Notes: generated from the letters alone by a model not told the origin. A DNA stretch of 64,000 nucleotides from Azoarcus sp. Aa7 (GCF_014822185.1 NZ_QVLR01000028.1:1-64000), one strand, 5' to 3'; numbered from the stretch's first letter, positions 1 to 9,329 are shown. A program made the numbers and translations.

Positions 1-186
1 GCACCCACACTTATCGGTTGTCCAATTTTTTAAAGAACCGCCGCCGAAGCAGCGAGAAAGAGATTCTGACAAACTTAACTGCTTTCGTCAAGCACCGCAG
101 CAAACTTATTTGAATCCGCCGCCGCACTGCCTACCTCTTTCCTGCCCTCCACCGCCGCCGCACACTCCGCTGCAGCGCTGAAGAGG
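1..186 (-). other. rRNA operon leader (5' external transcribed spacer, partial)
   Basis: Read on the minus strand, the first 60 bases contain TTCTTTAAAAAATTGGACAA followed by CCGATAAGTGTGGGTGC. This arrangement is typical of the 16S rRNA leader of betaproteobacteria, including a boxA-like TTCTTTAAAA antitermination element. The 16S gene itself would lie to the left, outside the window. A strong promoter sits just upstream at 192-219. No coding frame on either strand is convincing here. The identification rests on recognised leader sequence and promoter context, since no rRNA gene sequence is included. Confidence 0.75.
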
Positions 187-191
187 CGCGA

Positions 192-219
192 ATTATATAG
201 ACCTCAATTCAACCGTCAA
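192..219 (-). promoter_or_regulatory. sigma-70 promoter of the rRNA operon
   Basis: On the minus strand there is TTGACG (214-219), a 16-base spacer and a perfect TATAAT (192-197). The bases right after the -10 box are GC-rich (TCGCGCC), the kind of discriminator found at growth-rate and ppGpp-controlled rRNA promoters. It faces the rRNA leader at 1-186. Confidence 0.8.
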
Positions 220-328
220 GCCGTTTGCGGAAAATGTTTTATGGGAGCGCGCCGCGACGACACTGCATGGACGACTCCGTCTGATACTCGGCCCGTGCGT
301 CATGGGGCTATGGGCACCAGGGAGCAGG

Positions 329-3292
329 TTATTCCTTGCCCGCCCTGCACCCGAGGGCGAACAGTCGGAACTCGTCCGCCGGCAGAGGCTTACTCACTTG
401 GTAACCCTGCAGGTAATCGCAATGGCGCGCGCAGAGGAACTCGCGCTGCGATTCGGTTTCGACCCCTTCCGCCGTGACCTTGAGTCCGAGGCTGTGCGCC
501 ATGTTGATGATTGCCTCGACAAGGAGGGCATCGTTCTTGTCGTCGAGACAGTCGCTGACGAAGCTACGATCGATCTTGACCTGATCGACGGGAAAGCGCT
601 TCAGGTATGACAGCGATGAATAGCCGGTTCCGAAGTCATCGAGCGAGTAACGGACGCCTAGCTGACCGATTTCGCGCATGAGGGCTTCCGTGGCATCGCT
701 GCTCTGCATGAGCACGGACTCGGTGATTTCCAGGACAAGTTCGATCCTGTCGAATCCGGATTTCCGGCTGGCCTGCGCGATCATTTCGAGCAGCCCCTGC
801 TCCCGGAACTGGACGCCCGAAACGTTGACCGCCATCCGGAGAGGGGACAATCCCTGCACCAGCCATTCGTTCGCCTGCCGCAAGGCTTCGTCGAGCACCC
901 ACGCGCCGATCGGGAGAATCATTCCTGTATCTTCGGCGATGGCGATGAATTCGTCGGGGGCGACGAGACCGCGCGAGGGATGCTGCCAACGCACGAGCGC
1001 TTCGGCGCCGCTCACGCAGCCGCTTCCTGCGTCGATGATGGGCTGGTAATAAAGGACGAACTGGCGGCGCTCGATGGCCACACGCAGCTCGGCCTCCAAC
1101 TGCACCCGCAGACGGGCGGCCTCCTGCATGTCCTGCGAATAAAACTGACAGCGATTTTTGCCCAGTTGTTTGGACTGGTACATCGCGATGTCGGCGTTGC
1201 GCAGCAGGGTCTGCACGTTATCGCCGTCGTCGGGGAACACCGTGATTCCCAAACTGCCCGAGACGTAACGGTTCGCTCCGGCAAGCAGGAACGGGTCGCG
1301 TATGACGCGCAAGACCTTGTCACCGACGGTCTGGAGATTTTCGACATCTTCAATGTCATCGACGACGAGGGTGAATTCGTCCCCCCCGAGCCGTGCGACC
1401 GTATCCTGCTGACGGACGCAGTCCTTGAGCCGGACGGCGACCTCGATGAGCATCTCGTCACCGACGTCGTGACCCAGAGTGTCGTTGATCCACTTGAACC
1501 CGTCGAGATCGAGGAACACCAGACCGGCTTTCTTGCCCGTGCGGCGGCTGTGCGCCAGAGCGCGCTCGAGTCGATCGTTCAGCAGGTTCCGGTTGGCGAG
1601 GCCGGTGAGGGCATCGAAATTCGCCTGCCGCCAGATAACCTCCTCGCGCTGCTTGCGCCGCGTCATGTCGCTGAAGATCGATACATACTTGATGAGCTTT
1701 CCCGACTCGTCGCGCACGGCAGAGATGGTCAGCCACTGGGGATAGACGTCACCAGCCTTCCTCCGATTCCAGACCTCGCCCTCCCAGCGGCCGGTCGTCT
1801 CGAGGGTTGCCCACATGTTTTTGTAGAAGACCGTATCGTGGCGCCCGGACTTGAACATAGCCGGTGTCTGCCCGATAACCTCATCCGCCGAGTAGCCCGT
1901 GATGGAGCAGAAGGCGGGGTTCACGGAGGTTATGATGCCCGCGGCATCCGCGGTCATGATCCCCTGACTGGAGGCGTCGAAGACCACCATCGCCTCACGC
2001 ATCTTTTCTTCGGCCAGTTTGCGTTCGGAAACGTCCCGCACGAGCGCGATGAAACCAGCCGGCGCTCCGTCGCTGCGCGAGAGCTGACTCATCGAAGCGC
2101 TGAACTGCCGGGCCCCGCCCGGGAGGTCCAGCGCATACTCGAATTCGTGCCGCAGCCCATCCTTGCGGATGGCCTCCAGCGCCTCGCTGACCGCGCGCGC
2201 GACGGGTTTCGGGAAGACCTCGTCGTATGCGCGGCCCGGCAGTTCGTGCGGAACCATCGGAAGAAGCGCAGGATCAGGCGAATGAACCTCGACGATCCGC
2301 CCCGGTTCATCGAGCACGAACAACTGGTCGGGTAGCGAACCGATCAGCGCCCCCAGCTTGGATTCACGCGCCGCCAGCGCGGACGTGCGCTCGTCGACCA
2401 AGGTCTGCAGCCGGTAACGGTGAAGTCTCAGCTCCCCCATCTGTTTCGCCAGCCAGCCGACGAGCGCGCTGAAGATGAATCCCAGGAGCAGCTTGAGCGA
2501 CAGCGCTGATTTGTACGTCCAGCCGTCGATCGGCGCGACGCTGAGCGTCCATGTGCCGTTCGGCATCATGAGCGCACGGTCCACCGGATCGATGAGCGAC
2601 TCCTCGGAAGACGCCGCAATAACCTGCTTAAGCCCGGTATCGGGGTGCACGCGCCAAAGCTCATAGTGCAACCCGCGCTTGACGAGCTGGGGCAGCTGGG
2701 CCTTGCCAAGGACCTGGGGAAAACGGATCAGTACGGTGGTAAATCCCCAGAACCGCGGCCGCCCGCTCTCGTCGTCGAGGAACACCGGCAGGCGGCCGAC
2801 CGCACCGATACCGCCCTGCATCAGCTCGAACGGCCCGGCGAGGGTGAGTTCGCCGGTATCCCGGGCGCGGAAAGCTTCCTTGTTGCGGGCGGGATCCGCA
2901 AGTAGATCGTGGCCTATCGCCCGTGCGTTCTCGGCGAGCGGAACGACGTGCCGAATGACTCCGCCCGGCGCAAGCTGGAGGGAATCGGCACCGGGGTAGT
3001 AGCGGAGCATCTCGGTCGCCACTGCATCGAAATCGGGGACGACCCCCCTCCCCTGCCTCACAAGGGCTGCGAGCGCAAAAGTCGCAGTCAGGCCGTGGCG
3101 CACCGCACTCTCTATTTCGTGCGCCTTGTCACCGCTCTGATCGGCGATCTCGGCACGTCGGACACGCAGGCTCTCACGCTCGGACTGCGCGACAAACAGG
3201 GCAGCGACCCCGAGGGCAACCACGAAAACGATTGCACCCAGGGAGCCGGGGCGCAAGGTGGCGCCCGTACCGAACAATGACCGGAACTTCAT
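329..3292 (-). CDS. CHASE-PAS-PAS-GGDEF-EAL membrane sensor, cyclic-di-GMP turnover
   Basis: This 987-residue inner-membrane protein makes and/or degrades cyclic-di-GMP. Order of parts: a membrane segment near residues 17-38, a periplasmic CHASE-type sensor region, a second membrane segment near 265-287, two PAS domains (about 310-430 and 440-555), GGDEF and EAL. The GGDEF motif near residue 634 is intact, and RQQD five residues before it matches the RxxD inhibitory site. The EAL domain keeps EALVRW (near 764), the NVS, EITES and DDFGTGYSSL motifs, KIDRSFV and AEGVET, so both catalytic domains look competent. Which activity dominates cannot be told from sequence. It lies downstream of tyrS with about 190 bases between, and probably has its own promoter. 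A PilZ receptor is encoded at 17808-18173. Confidence 0.93.
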   Translation of the reverse strand: MKFRSLFGTGATLRPGSLGAIVFVVALGVAALFVAQSERESLRVRRAEIADQSGDKAHEIESAVRHGLTATFALAALVRQGRGVVPDFDAVATEMLRYYPGADSLQLAPGGVIRHVVPLAENARAIGHDLLADPARNKEAFRARDTGELTLAGPFELMQGGIGAVGRLPVFLDDESGRPRFWGFTTVLIRFPQVLGKAQLPQLVKRGLHYELWRVHPDTGLKQVIAASSEESLIDPVDRALMMPNGTWTLSVAPIDGWTYKSALSLKLLLGFIFSALVGWLAKQMGELRLHRYRLQTLVDERTSALAARESKLGALIGSLPDQLFVLDEPGRIVEVHSPDPALLPMVPHELPGRAYDEVFPKPVARAVSEALEAIRKDGLRHEFEYALDLPGGARQFSASMSQLSRSDGAPAGFIALVRDVSERKLAEEKMREAMVVFDASSQGIMTADAAGIITSVNPAFCSITGYSADEVIGQTPAMFKSGRHDTVFYKNMWATLETTGRWEGEVWNRRKAGDVYPQWLTISAVRDESGKLIKYVSIFSDMTRRKQREEVIWRQANFDALTGLANRNLLNDRLERALAHSRRTGKKAGLVFLDLDGFKWINDTLGHDVGDEMLIEVAVRLKDCVRQQDTVARLGGDEFTLVVDDIEDVENLQTVGDKVLRVIRDPFLLAGANRYVSGSLGITVFPDDGDNVQTLLRNADIAMYQSKQLGKNRCQFYSQDMQEAARLRVQLEAELRVAIERRQFVLYYQPIIDAGSGCVSGAEALVRWQHPSRGLVAPDEFIAIAEDTGMILPIGAWVLDEALRQANEWLVQGLSPLRMAVNVSGVQFREQGLLEMIAQASRKSGFDRIELVLEITESVLMQSSDATEALMREIGQLGVRYSLDDFGTGYSSLSYLKRFPVDQVKIDRSFVSDCLDDKNDALLVEAIINMAHSLGLKVTAEGVETESQREFLCARHCDYLQGYQVSKPLPADEFRLFALGCRAGKE

Positions 3293-3483
3293 GGTCTCGT
3301 AACCCTGCCTTCAAGAACGGGCGCAATAAGGCTCGCGCGGGAAGCCGGTGGCGCGCGAGCAATGAGCCGGGCAAGGATCATTCTCCGCCACCCGGTCCGA
3401 AACATGTTCACACTATTTTACACATGACATTCGCGCAGGCACGGACCGACCGCCGTCGCACGTCGGCGAAACGCTGCCAGCCG

Positions 3484-4683
3484 TCAGCCCAGATGCACGG
3501 TCGCGAACTTGCGCTTGCCCACCTGTAGCACCACGGTTGTCCCTGCCTGCAGCACCAGCCCCTTGTCCTCGACGCGCTCCCCGTCGAGTCGCACCGCACC
3601 CTGTTCGATCATGCGCATCGCCTCCGACGTCGTCCCGGTCAGGCCGGCCTGCCTGATGACCTGGAAGACGGGCATCCCTTCGGCCCCGACGGCCACATTC
3701 ACCTCGGGCATGTCCTCGGGAAGCACGCCGCGCTGGAAGCGTGCCTCGAATTCCGCGCGTGCATCCTCGGCCGCCGCTTCGTCATGGAAGCGGGCAACCA
3801 GTTCCATCGCCAGCATGACCTTGATGTCGCGCGGATTGCGCCCCGCCGCTGCGTCGCCGCGCAAACCGGCGATCTCGCTGATCGATCGGAAGGACAGCAA
3901 CTCGTAGTAGCGCCACATGAGGTCGTCCGAGATCGACATCAGCTTGCCGAAGATCTCGCGCGGACCTTCGGCGATTCCGATGTAATTGCCGAGCGACTTG
4001 GACATCTTGTTCACTCCGTCCAGCCCCTCGAGGAGCGGCATCATCAGAACACACTGGGGCACCTGCCCCTCGTGCTTCTGCAGTTCGCGCCCCATCAGCA
4101 GATTGAACTTCTGGTCGGTGCCGCCGAGTTCGATGTCCGCACGCATCGCGACCGAGTCGTAGCCCTGACACAGCGGATACAGGAATTCGTGGATGGAGAT
4201 CGGCTGGTTGGCGGTGTAGCGCTTGGCGAAGTCGTCGCGCTCGAGCATGCGCGCGACGGTGCTGCGCGAGGCGAGGCGGATCATCCCGGCCGACCCGAGG
4301 GATTCCATCCACGCCGAGTTGAAGCAGATCTCGGTCTTTTCCGGATCGAGGATCTTGAACACCTGGTCCTGGTAGGTGCGCGCGTTCTCCATGATCTGCT
4401 CGCGCGACAGGGGCGGACGGGTGGCGTTCTTGCCCGATGGGTCGCCGATCATGCCGGTGAAATCGCCGATGAGGAACATCACCTGATGCCCCAAATCCTG
4501 GAAGTGACGCAGCTTGTTGATGAGGACCGTGTGACCGAGGTGCAGATCGGGCGCGGTAGGGTCGAAGCCGGCCTTCACCCGGAGCGGGCGGCCGGATTTC
4601 AGCTTGTCGACCAGCTCGGCCTCTATCAGCAACTCGTCGGCACCCCGCTTGATCAGTTCGAGGGCTCCCTGTACGTCAGTCAT
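3484..4683 (-). CDS. tyrS: tyrosyl-tRNA synthetase
   Basis: Charges tRNA-Tyr with tyrosine in the cytoplasm. The 399-residue product has the class I signature HLGH (residues 48-51), the KMSKS loop (about 226-230) and a C-terminal S4-type RNA-binding domain. The KMSKS sequence and overall layout fit the TyrZ-like subgroup of bacterial TyrRS rather than the E. coli TyrS type. The start at 4683 is chosen because GGAGAG lies six bases upstream. A second ATG at 4695 has no such site. It is divergent from the M23 peptidase gene, with about 55 bases between the starts, so the two share a promoter region. This divergent pairing is common in betaproteobacteria. Confidence 0.96.
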   Translation of the reverse strand: MTDVQGALELIKRGADELLIEAELVDKLKSGRPLRVKAGFDPTAPDLHLGHTVLINKLRHFQDLGHQVMFLIGDFTGMIGDPSGKNATRPPLSREQIMENARTYQDQVFKILDPEKTEICFNSAWMESLGSAGMIRLASRSTVARMLERDDFAKRYTANQPISIHEFLYPLCQGYDSVAMRADIELGGTDQKFNLLMGRELQKHEGQVPQCVLMMPLLEGLDGVNKMSKSLGNYIGIAEGPREIFGKLMSISDDLMWRYYELLSFRSISEIAGLRGDAAAGRNPRDIKVMLAMELVARFHDEAAAEDARAEFEARFQRGVLPEDMPEVNVAVGAEGMPVFQVIRQAGLTGTTSEAMRMIEQGAVRLDGERVEDKGLVLQAGTTVVLQVGKRKFATVHLG

Positions 4684-4738
4684 GCAACTCTCCATTCAAC
4701 GGGACGACAAGAAACTTTGCTAAACTCGCGGAAGTTTT

Positions 4739-6076
4739 TTGTCCGAAAATCCCATGCAGGCACGAAAAGTCAGGATTCTAGCCGAACTCAACGCCCTCCT
4801 CCCCACCGGACGCAAGCGGTGGGCCGTCGGCGTGCTGGTCGGAACGTCGCTGCTGGGCGTCGTTGCCGCCACCGCCGTCCCCCCGGGGGCGCCTCAAGCG
4901 TCGATCGTCACCCAGTCGGTCGTGGAACGTCTTGGGACGATTGCATTGCCCGTCGCCGACTCCACTGCGCTGCCGTTCGTCTTCGACGAGCGCGTGCGCC
5001 CCGGTGACACGATACAGGCGATCCTGCGGCGAGTCGGCGCCAACGATCAGGAAGTCCTCGACTACCTGAACCAGCCGGAAGGGGTGCAGGCGCAGAGACA
5101 GTTGCGGGCCGGCCGATCCGTCCTCGCGACCGTGCAGGCGGACGGCAGGATTGCATTCCTGAGCCTGCCGGTCGCGGGCGGCGACGAGCGCTACACGGTG
5201 GAGCGCACGGCTGCCGGCCTCGAATCCCGCGCACGCACCGCCGCAACCCTGGGCGTAAACGTCGAGATGCGGTCCGGAACGATCCGCCAGACGCTGTTCG
5301 GCGCAACCGACGCGGCGGGAATCCCCGATAGCGTCGCGACGAAGCTTGCGGAAATCTTTGGCACCGAAATCGACTTCAGCAGCGACCTGCGGCGCGGGGA
5401 CCGCTTCAGCGTCGTATATGAGTCGCTGCACGATCGCGGCATGCCGGCGGGAGCCGGCCGCATCCTGGCGGCCGAATTCGTCAATGACGGCAAGCGCCAC
5501 ACGGTCGTACTGCATCGGGACGAAGACGGTTCCGACGCGTATTTCACCCCCGACGGACGAGGGCTTAACCAGGCTTTCCTGCGCTATCCGCTCGAGTTCT
5601 CGCGCATTTCCTCCAACTTCGGGGGCCGCATGCACCCGATCCACAAACGCTGGAAGGCGCACAAGGGCACGGATTTCGCGGCAGCGACGGGAACCCCGGT
5701 CAAGGCGGCATCGAACGGAGTCGTCGAATTCGCGGGCAGCCAGGGCGGCTATGGAAACACCGTCGTGATCCAGCACCGGGACGGCTATGAAAGCGCCTAT
5801 GCACACCTGAACGGCTTCGCGAAGGGGCTGCGCAAGGGCCAGCGCGTCCGCCAGGGCGATGTGATCGGCTATGTCGGATCGACCGGGTGGTCGACGGGTG
5901 CTCACCTGCACTTCGAGATCCGCGTGAACGGCGTCGCGCGCGATCCGATGAAGATCGCGCTGCCGACCACCCAGCCGCTCGGGAGCGGCGCGCTTGCAAG
6001 CTTCCGTCGCGAAACTGCACCGATGCTCGAGCGCCTGGCTCTGCTCGATCGTACGACGGTGGCGCGAGCGGACTGA
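4739..6076 (+). CDS. M23-family cell-wall endopeptidase (OapA/MepM-like)
   Basis: Probable periplasmic peptidoglycan endopeptidase of about 445 residues. An N-terminal membrane anchor (near residues 27-45) is followed by an OapA/LysM-like region (PGDTIQAIL) and a C-terminal M23 domain. The zinc-binding pattern is complete: HKGTD with H308 and D312, then HLH near 389-391. Coding appears to start at TTG 4739, with GGAAG four bases upstream. An ATG at 4754 is the alternative and would remove five residues. The gene diverges from tyrS and ends at a strong bidirectional terminator. Its likely role is cross-link cleavage during wall growth, inferred from the family. Confidence 0.9.
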   Translation: MSENPMQARKVRILAELNALLPTGRKRWAVGVLVGTSLLGVVAATAVPPGAPQASIVTQSVVERLGTIALPVADSTALPFVFDERVRPGDTIQAILRRVGANDQEVLDYLNQPEGVQAQRQLRAGRSVLATVQADGRIAFLSLPVAGGDERYTVERTAAGLESRARTAATLGVNVEMRSGTIRQTLFGATDAAGIPDSVATKLAEIFGTEIDFSSDLRRGDRFSVVYESLHDRGMPAGAGRILAAEFVNDGKRHTVVLHRDEDGSDAYFTPDGRGLNQAFLRYPLEFSRISSNFGGRMHPIHKRWKAHKGTDFAAATGTPVKAASNGVVEFAGSQGGYGNTVVIQHRDGYESAYAHLNGFAKGLRKGQRVRQGDVIGYVGSTGWSTGAHLHFEIRVNGVARDPMKIALPTTQPLGSGALASFRRETAPMLERLALLDRTTVARAD

Positions 6077-6090
6077 CCGACGGCACGGAT

Positions 6091-6142
6091 TGCCCATCAA
6101 ACAAAACGGGAGGCCTCGGCCTCCCGTTTTGTTTGATGGGCA
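6091..6142. terminator. bidirectional terminator, 24-bp perfect stem
   Basis: Arms 6091-6114 and 6119-6142 are perfect reverse complements with a four-base loop (CTCG). A-rich and T-rich segments inside the arms give a U-rich 3' side in both directions. It separates the converging M23 peptidase gene (stop 6076) and erpA (stop 6150). Confidence 0.92.
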
Positions 6143-6149
6143 GCGCGCT

Positions 6150-6500
6150 TCAGGCGGAGAAGGAAGACCCGCAGCCGCAGGTGCTCGTCGCGTTCGGATT
6201 GCGGATGACGAACTGGGACCCTTCGAGTCCTTCCGTATAGTCGATCTCGGCGCCGACCAGATACTGGTAGCTCATCGAGTCGATCAGCAGGGTCACGCCG
6301 TTCTTCTCGAACGCCGTGTCGTCCTCGTTCACTTCCTCGTCAAAAGTGAAACCGTACTGGAAGCCCGAGCAGCCACCACCGCTGACGAAAACGCGCAGCT
6401 TGAGTTCGGGGTTACCCTCTTCCTCGATCAGTTCCTTGACCTTGCCCGCCGCGCTGTCCGTAAAGACGAGCAGTTCGGGCGTTTCGACTGCAGTATTCAT
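6150..6500 (-). CDS. erpA: A-type iron-sulfur carrier ErpA
   Basis: Carries Fe-S clusters to apoproteins, in E. coli to isoprenoid-synthesis enzymes among others. The 116-residue product keeps the three cluster-ligand cysteines C44, C108 and C110 (CSGFQYGF and the C-terminal TCGCGSSF). The start at 6500 has AGGAG six bases upstream. An in-frame upstream extension lacks a ribosome-binding site and family support. It is the last gene of the leftward argC-erpA block and is stopped by the hairpin at 6091-6142. Confidence 0.95.
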   Translation of the reverse strand: MNTAVETPELLVFTDSAAGKVKELIEEEGNPELKLRVFVSGGGCSGFQYGFTFDEEVNEDDTAFEKNGVTLLIDSMSYQYLVGAEIDYTEGLEGSQFVIRNPNATSTCGCGSSFSA

Positions 6501-6591
6501 GTTATCTCCTGAAGGGGTGTGCACCTTCAAATAATGCGTCACCCGAGGCGTTTCGTCAAAATGAGAGTGGCTATCGCCGCGATTGGTTCCG

Positions 6592-7620
6592 TCAGGGGCT
6601 GACGGGTACGATATCGAGCCCCTGGGTCTCATCGAAACCGAACATGATGTTCATGTTCTGCACGGCCTGACCGGCTGCCCCCTTGACGAGGTTGTCGATG
6701 ACCGACAGGACGACGACGACATCGCCGCCCTGCGGGCGGTGGACCGCGATGCGGCACATGTTGCTCGCGCGCACCGAGCGGGTCTCGGGGTGGCTGCCCG
6801 CCGGCATCACGTCGACGAACGGCTCGGTGCGATAGCGCGATTCGAACAGGCCTTGCACGTCCACGTCCTGCGTCAGCCTGACATACAGGGTCGCATGAAT
6901 GCCGCGGATCATCGGCGTGAGATGCGGCACGAAGGTCAGGCCGACCGCCTTGCCGGCCATGCCGACGAGCCCCTGGCGGATCTCCGGCAGATGACGATGA
7001 CCGGGGACGCCATAGGCCTTGAAGCTGTCGGCAGCCTCGGCGAACAGCGTATGCACTTCCGCCTTGCGCCCGGCGCCCGAGACGCCCGACTTGGCGTCGG
7101 CGACCAGATGCGAGAGGTCCGCCACACCGGCCTCGATCAGCGGCAGGAAGCCGAGTTGCACGGCCGTGGGGTAGCAGCCGGGATTGGCAAGCACGCGGGC
7201 CGAACGGATCTGCTCGCGGTTGCGCTCGGGCAACCCGTACACGGCTTCGGCGACAAGCTCGGGGGCGGCGTGCGTCATGCCGTACCACTTCTGCCATTCG
7301 GCAACGTCGCGGATACGGAAGTCGGCAGCGAGATCGATGACGCGTACGCCCTTGTCGACGAGTTCGCGCGCCTGCTGCATCGCGATGCCGTTGGGCGTGG
7401 CAAAGAAGACGACGTCGCAGCGGTCAAGCTCGGCCTCGGCGGGCGTGACGAAGCGCAGGTCGATGCGGCCGCGAAGGCTCGGGAACATCTCGGACACGGC
7501 CATGCCCGCATCGCCACGCGAAGTGATCGCGTGCAATTGAACGCCGGGATGACGAGCAAGCAACCGGAGCAGTTCAACACCCGTGTAACCCGTACCGCCG
7601 ACGACACCAACCTTGATCAT
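6592..7620 (-). CDS. argC: N-acetyl-gamma-glutamyl-phosphate reductase
   Basis: Third step of arginine synthesis: NADPH-dependent reduction of N-acetylglutamyl phosphate to the semialdehyde. The 342-residue product begins with the nucleotide-binding [10 protein letters not shown] and has the catalytic cysteine C149 in NPGCYPT, as in the long-chain (type 1) ArgC group. The start at 7620 is supported by AAGGAG. It lies between rpsI and erpA, an order conserved in betaproteobacteria. A terminator at 7702-7728 separates it from the ribosomal genes, so argC probably has its own promoter. Confidence 0.97.
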   Translation of the reverse strand: MIKVGVVGGTGYTGVELLRLLARHPGVQLHAITSRGDAGMAVSEMFPSLRGRIDLRFVTPAEAELDRCDVVFFATPNGIAMQQARELVDKGVRVIDLAADFRIRDVAEWQKWYGMTHAAPELVAEAVYGLPERNREQIRSARVLANPGCYPTAVQLGFLPLIEAGVADLSHLVADAKSGVSGAGRKAEVHTLFAEAADSFKAYGVPGHRHLPEIRQGLVGMAGKAVGLTFVPHLTPMIRGIHATLYVRLTQDVDVQGLFESRYRTEPFVDVMPAGSHPETRSVRASNMCRIAVHRPQGGDVVVVLSVIDNLVKGAAGQAVQNMNIMFGFDETQGLDIVPVSP

Positions 7621-7701
7621 GCTTTCTCCTTGGCGGGGCAATCCCCGATGCAGCTTTTGATTATCTCATCCCTCGCCCGCCGGTTTTACGGGCAGAAAAG
7701 C

Positions 7702-7728
7702 AAAAAGCCGCCCAGCGGGCGGCTTTTT
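7702..7728 (-). terminator. terminator after rplM-rpsI
   Basis: Arms 7702-7713 and 7717-7728 (AAAAAGCCGCCC / GGGCGGCTTTTT) with a three-base loop. It follows the rpsI stop on the minus strand and could work in both directions. Confidence 0.9.
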
Positions 7729-7754
7729 GTTCCAGCGGATACCGGGAAAAGGTA

Positions 7755-8147
7755 TCAGCGCTTGGAGAACTGCTTGCGGCGACGGGCCTTGCGGAAACCG
7801 ACCTTCTTCCGTTCGACTTCGCGAGCGTCGCGGGTCACGAAACCGGCCTTGCGCAGCACTGGCTTCAGTTCGGCATCGTATTCGATCAGCGCACGGGTGA
7901 TGCCGTGACGAACGGCACCCGCCTGACCGGACTCGCCACCACCGGTGACGTTCACCATGATGTCGAAGCGGTTTTCGTTCTCGGTCAGCGTGAGCGGCTG
8001 GCGCACGATCATGCGGCCGGTTTCACGCGAAAAGAACTCGTCCAGCGGCTTGCCGTTGACGACGATGTTGCCGGAACCCGGCTTGATGAAAACACGGGCA
8101 ACCGCAGTCTTGCGGCGGCCAGTGCCGTAGTTGTAAGTCACAGCCAT
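7755..8147 (-). CDS. rpsI: 30S ribosomal protein S9
   Basis: Structural protein of the small ribosomal subunit. The 130-residue product has the family N-terminus [15 protein letters not shown] and the basic tail ending in [17 protein letters not shown], which reaches the P site. Start 8147 (MAVTYNYG) matches the usual family length. It sits 13 bases after the rplM stop in the conserved rplM-rpsI operon. Confidence 0.98.
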   Translation of the reverse strand: MAVTYNYGTGRRKTAVARVFIKPGSGNIVVNGKPLDEFFSRETGRMIVRQPLTLTENENRFDIMVNVTGGGESGQAGAVRHGITRALIEYDAELKPVLRKAGFVTRDAREVERKKVGFRKARRRKQFSKR

Positions 8148-8160
8148 TGATCGGCTCCTG

Positions 8161-8589
8161 TCAGATCTCGAGAACTTTGGGCTGCTGAGCGGCATGCGGA
8201 TGCTCGGCACCCGCGTAGCACTTCAGCTTCTTCAGCATGGCGTAACCCAGCGGCCCCTTCGGCAGCATGCCCTTCACCGCTTTTTCGAGCACGCGTTCCG
8301 GGAAGCGCTGCTGCAGCTTGGTGAAGTTGGTTTCGTAGATTCCGCCCGGAAAACCGGTATGGCGGTAGTACTTCTTGTCTTGCGCCTTGTTACCGGTGAC
8401 ACGCAGCTTCTCGACGTTGACCACGACGATGAAGTCGCCGGTATCGACGTGCGGCGTGTAAATGGGTTTGTGCTTGCCACGCAGACGGCGGGCTACCTCG
8501 GCGGCGACCCGGCCAAGCACCTTGTCCGCAGCGTCGACAACAAACCAGTCGCGCTTGACTTCGTGCGGCTTGGCAGAAAACGTTTTCAT
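8161..8589 (-). CDS. rplM: 50S ribosomal protein L13
   Basis: Structural protein of the large ribosomal subunit and an early assembly protein. The 142-residue product starts [11 protein letters not shown] and ends with the [10 protein letters not shown] tail usual for the family. The start at 8589 has GAGGA upstream. A longer in-frame extension to 8964 is not supported by family length. It is the first gene of the rplM-rpsI operon. A candidate promoter is at 8649-8675. Confidence 0.98.
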   Translation of the reverse strand: MKTFSAKPHEVKRDWFVVDAADKVLGRVAAEVARRLRGKHKPIYTPHVDTGDFIVVVNVEKLRVTGNKAQDKKYYRHTGFPGGIYETNFTKLQQRFPERVLEKAVKGMLPKGPLGYAMLKKLKCYAGAEHPHAAQQPKVLEI

Positions 8590-8648
8590 TCGAATCCTCG
8601 ATCTTGTCCGGCCTGGGGCAGAGGCCAATAAACGGAAAGCTCGTGATG

Positions 8649-8675
8649 GTAATAGGAAGCACACCCGAAAGTCAA
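8649..8675 (-). promoter_or_regulatory. candidate promoter for rplM-rpsI
   Basis: On the minus strand TTGACT (8670-8675) and TATTAC (8649-8654) are separated by 15 bases, slightly short for sigma-70. It lies about 60 bases upstream of the rplM start. Confidence 0.45.
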
Positions 8676-8704
8676 ATCGGGATGCGTCACGATGCTTGAA
8701 CATC

Positions 8705-8743
8705 GGGACAGGGGCGGTCAGGCATCCTGACCGCCCCTGTCCC
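8705..8743. repeat. 18-bp perfect inverted repeat
   Basis: Arms 8705-8722 and 8726-8743 are perfect complements with a three-base loop (CAT). There is no T-tract on either side, so it is not a standard terminator. It lies upstream of the rplM promoter, at the edge of a stretch without genes. Its function is unknown. Confidence 0.7.
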
Positions 8744-9110
8744 ACGCCACCCGGCATGCGGGTCCGCACCGGGCAGTGGGAATCGTTGAGGTCGGCGGTG
8801 CGCTTTGAGATCCCCGACACACCGCCTGAGCCTGCTTGTTCTCGATCCGCCCGGCTTGGTTTCTCGCTGCCAGCGCCTGCGCGGGCTTCACCCTCGCCGG
8901 CCAGATGGCGAGCTTCGTCGAAGCGAACATCCGAGACTCTCCACTCCAGAGAATCGAGCGGCACACCCTCCGACTCCTTCGGCTCGAAGCTTATGCTCCA
9001 CGCTTCCCCCCACGCTCGGTCACCCTCACGCAGTTGCGCTTCACTTCGTTCGCTGCGATCAACTTACGGCGGAACTTGCACCCGCAGGAGTGTGCCCTAC
9101 CGGCCGCACC
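8744..9110. other. stretch without recognisable genes
   Basis: About 370 bases with open frames on both strands but no ribosome-binding site, family resemblance or normal codon pattern. It may be decayed coding or mobile-element DNA. I could not match it to any known element by eye. Confidence 0.4.
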
Positions 9111-9141
9111 AAAAAAAACGCAGCCCCTGCGGGACTGCGTT
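9111..9141 (-). terminator. orphan intrinsic terminator
   Basis: On the minus strand, arms 9131-9141 and 9117-9127 form an 11-bp stem with one G-U pair and loop GCA, followed by a run of Ts (9111-9118 are all A on the plus strand). No coding gene ends before it. Confidence 0.8.
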
Positions 9142-9283
9142 GAATCCACACCAAAGGAGGAGGGTGGAGGAGACACCGGTTTGGATCACGAAGCTCGATT
9201 GATCCGACTGGTTCCCATTATCCGTAGCCGAACTTGGCGTGGCAAGGCTTTTTTGTGCGTTGCACTACAAATGTTTTAATCGA
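9111..9283 (-). ncRNA. candidate small RNA, FNR-linked
   Basis: Inferred transcript of about 170 bases on the minus strand. It would end at the strong terminator 9111-9140, which no minus-strand gene explains: the next minus-strand gene upstream is coq7, with the plus-strand OsmC gene in between. The AT-rich start region (9258-9345) carries an FNR-like site (9316-9329) and a weak -10 candidate TATCTT (9284-9289). Just before the terminator the RNA would hold a C-rich stretch (9154-9174) containing CUCCUCC and CCCUCCUCC, able to pair with GGAGG Shine-Dalgarno sequences. C-rich anti-SD motifs are a known sRNA feature, and FNR-induced sRNAs are known (FnrS in E. coli, AniS in Neisseria). Existence, start point and targets are unproven. 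Confidence 0.45.
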
Positions 9284-9286
9284 AAG

Positions 9287-9301
9287 ATAAGCTTTGCTTA
9301 T
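9287..9301. promoter_or_regulatory. small palindrome, possible LysR-type operator
   Basis: ATAAGC-TTT-GCTTAT is a perfect 6-bp dyad and contains T-N11-A, the loose LysR-type signature. It lies between the FNR-like site and the candidate sRNA start. It could be an operator or simply part of the promoter. Confidence 0.3.
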
Positions 9302-9315
9302 GAAATTACAACTCA

Positions 9316-9329
9316 TTGACCTATATCAA
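9316..9329. promoter_or_regulatory. FNR/ANR-like binding site
   Basis: TTGACCTATATCAA differs from the FNR consensus TTGAT-N4-ATCAA at one base. It sits in an unusually AT-rich patch. On the minus strand it would lie near -45 of the candidate sRNA promoter. On the plus strand it is about 190 bases before the OsmC gene with no clear -10 box. Confidence 0.55.

Noticed and set aside
980-2335. Long plus-strand frame of 451 codons opposite the GGDEF-EAL gene
   Set aside because: It lies entirely antisense to a gene with complete domain motifs. High GC gives long open frames on the opposite strand, and it has no ribosome-binding site or family match.
8718-8966. Minus-strand frames upstream of rplM as a possible mobile-element gene
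   Set aside because: I considered a group II intron or transposase remnant, but no motif of either could be identified, so it is left as unassigned DNA.
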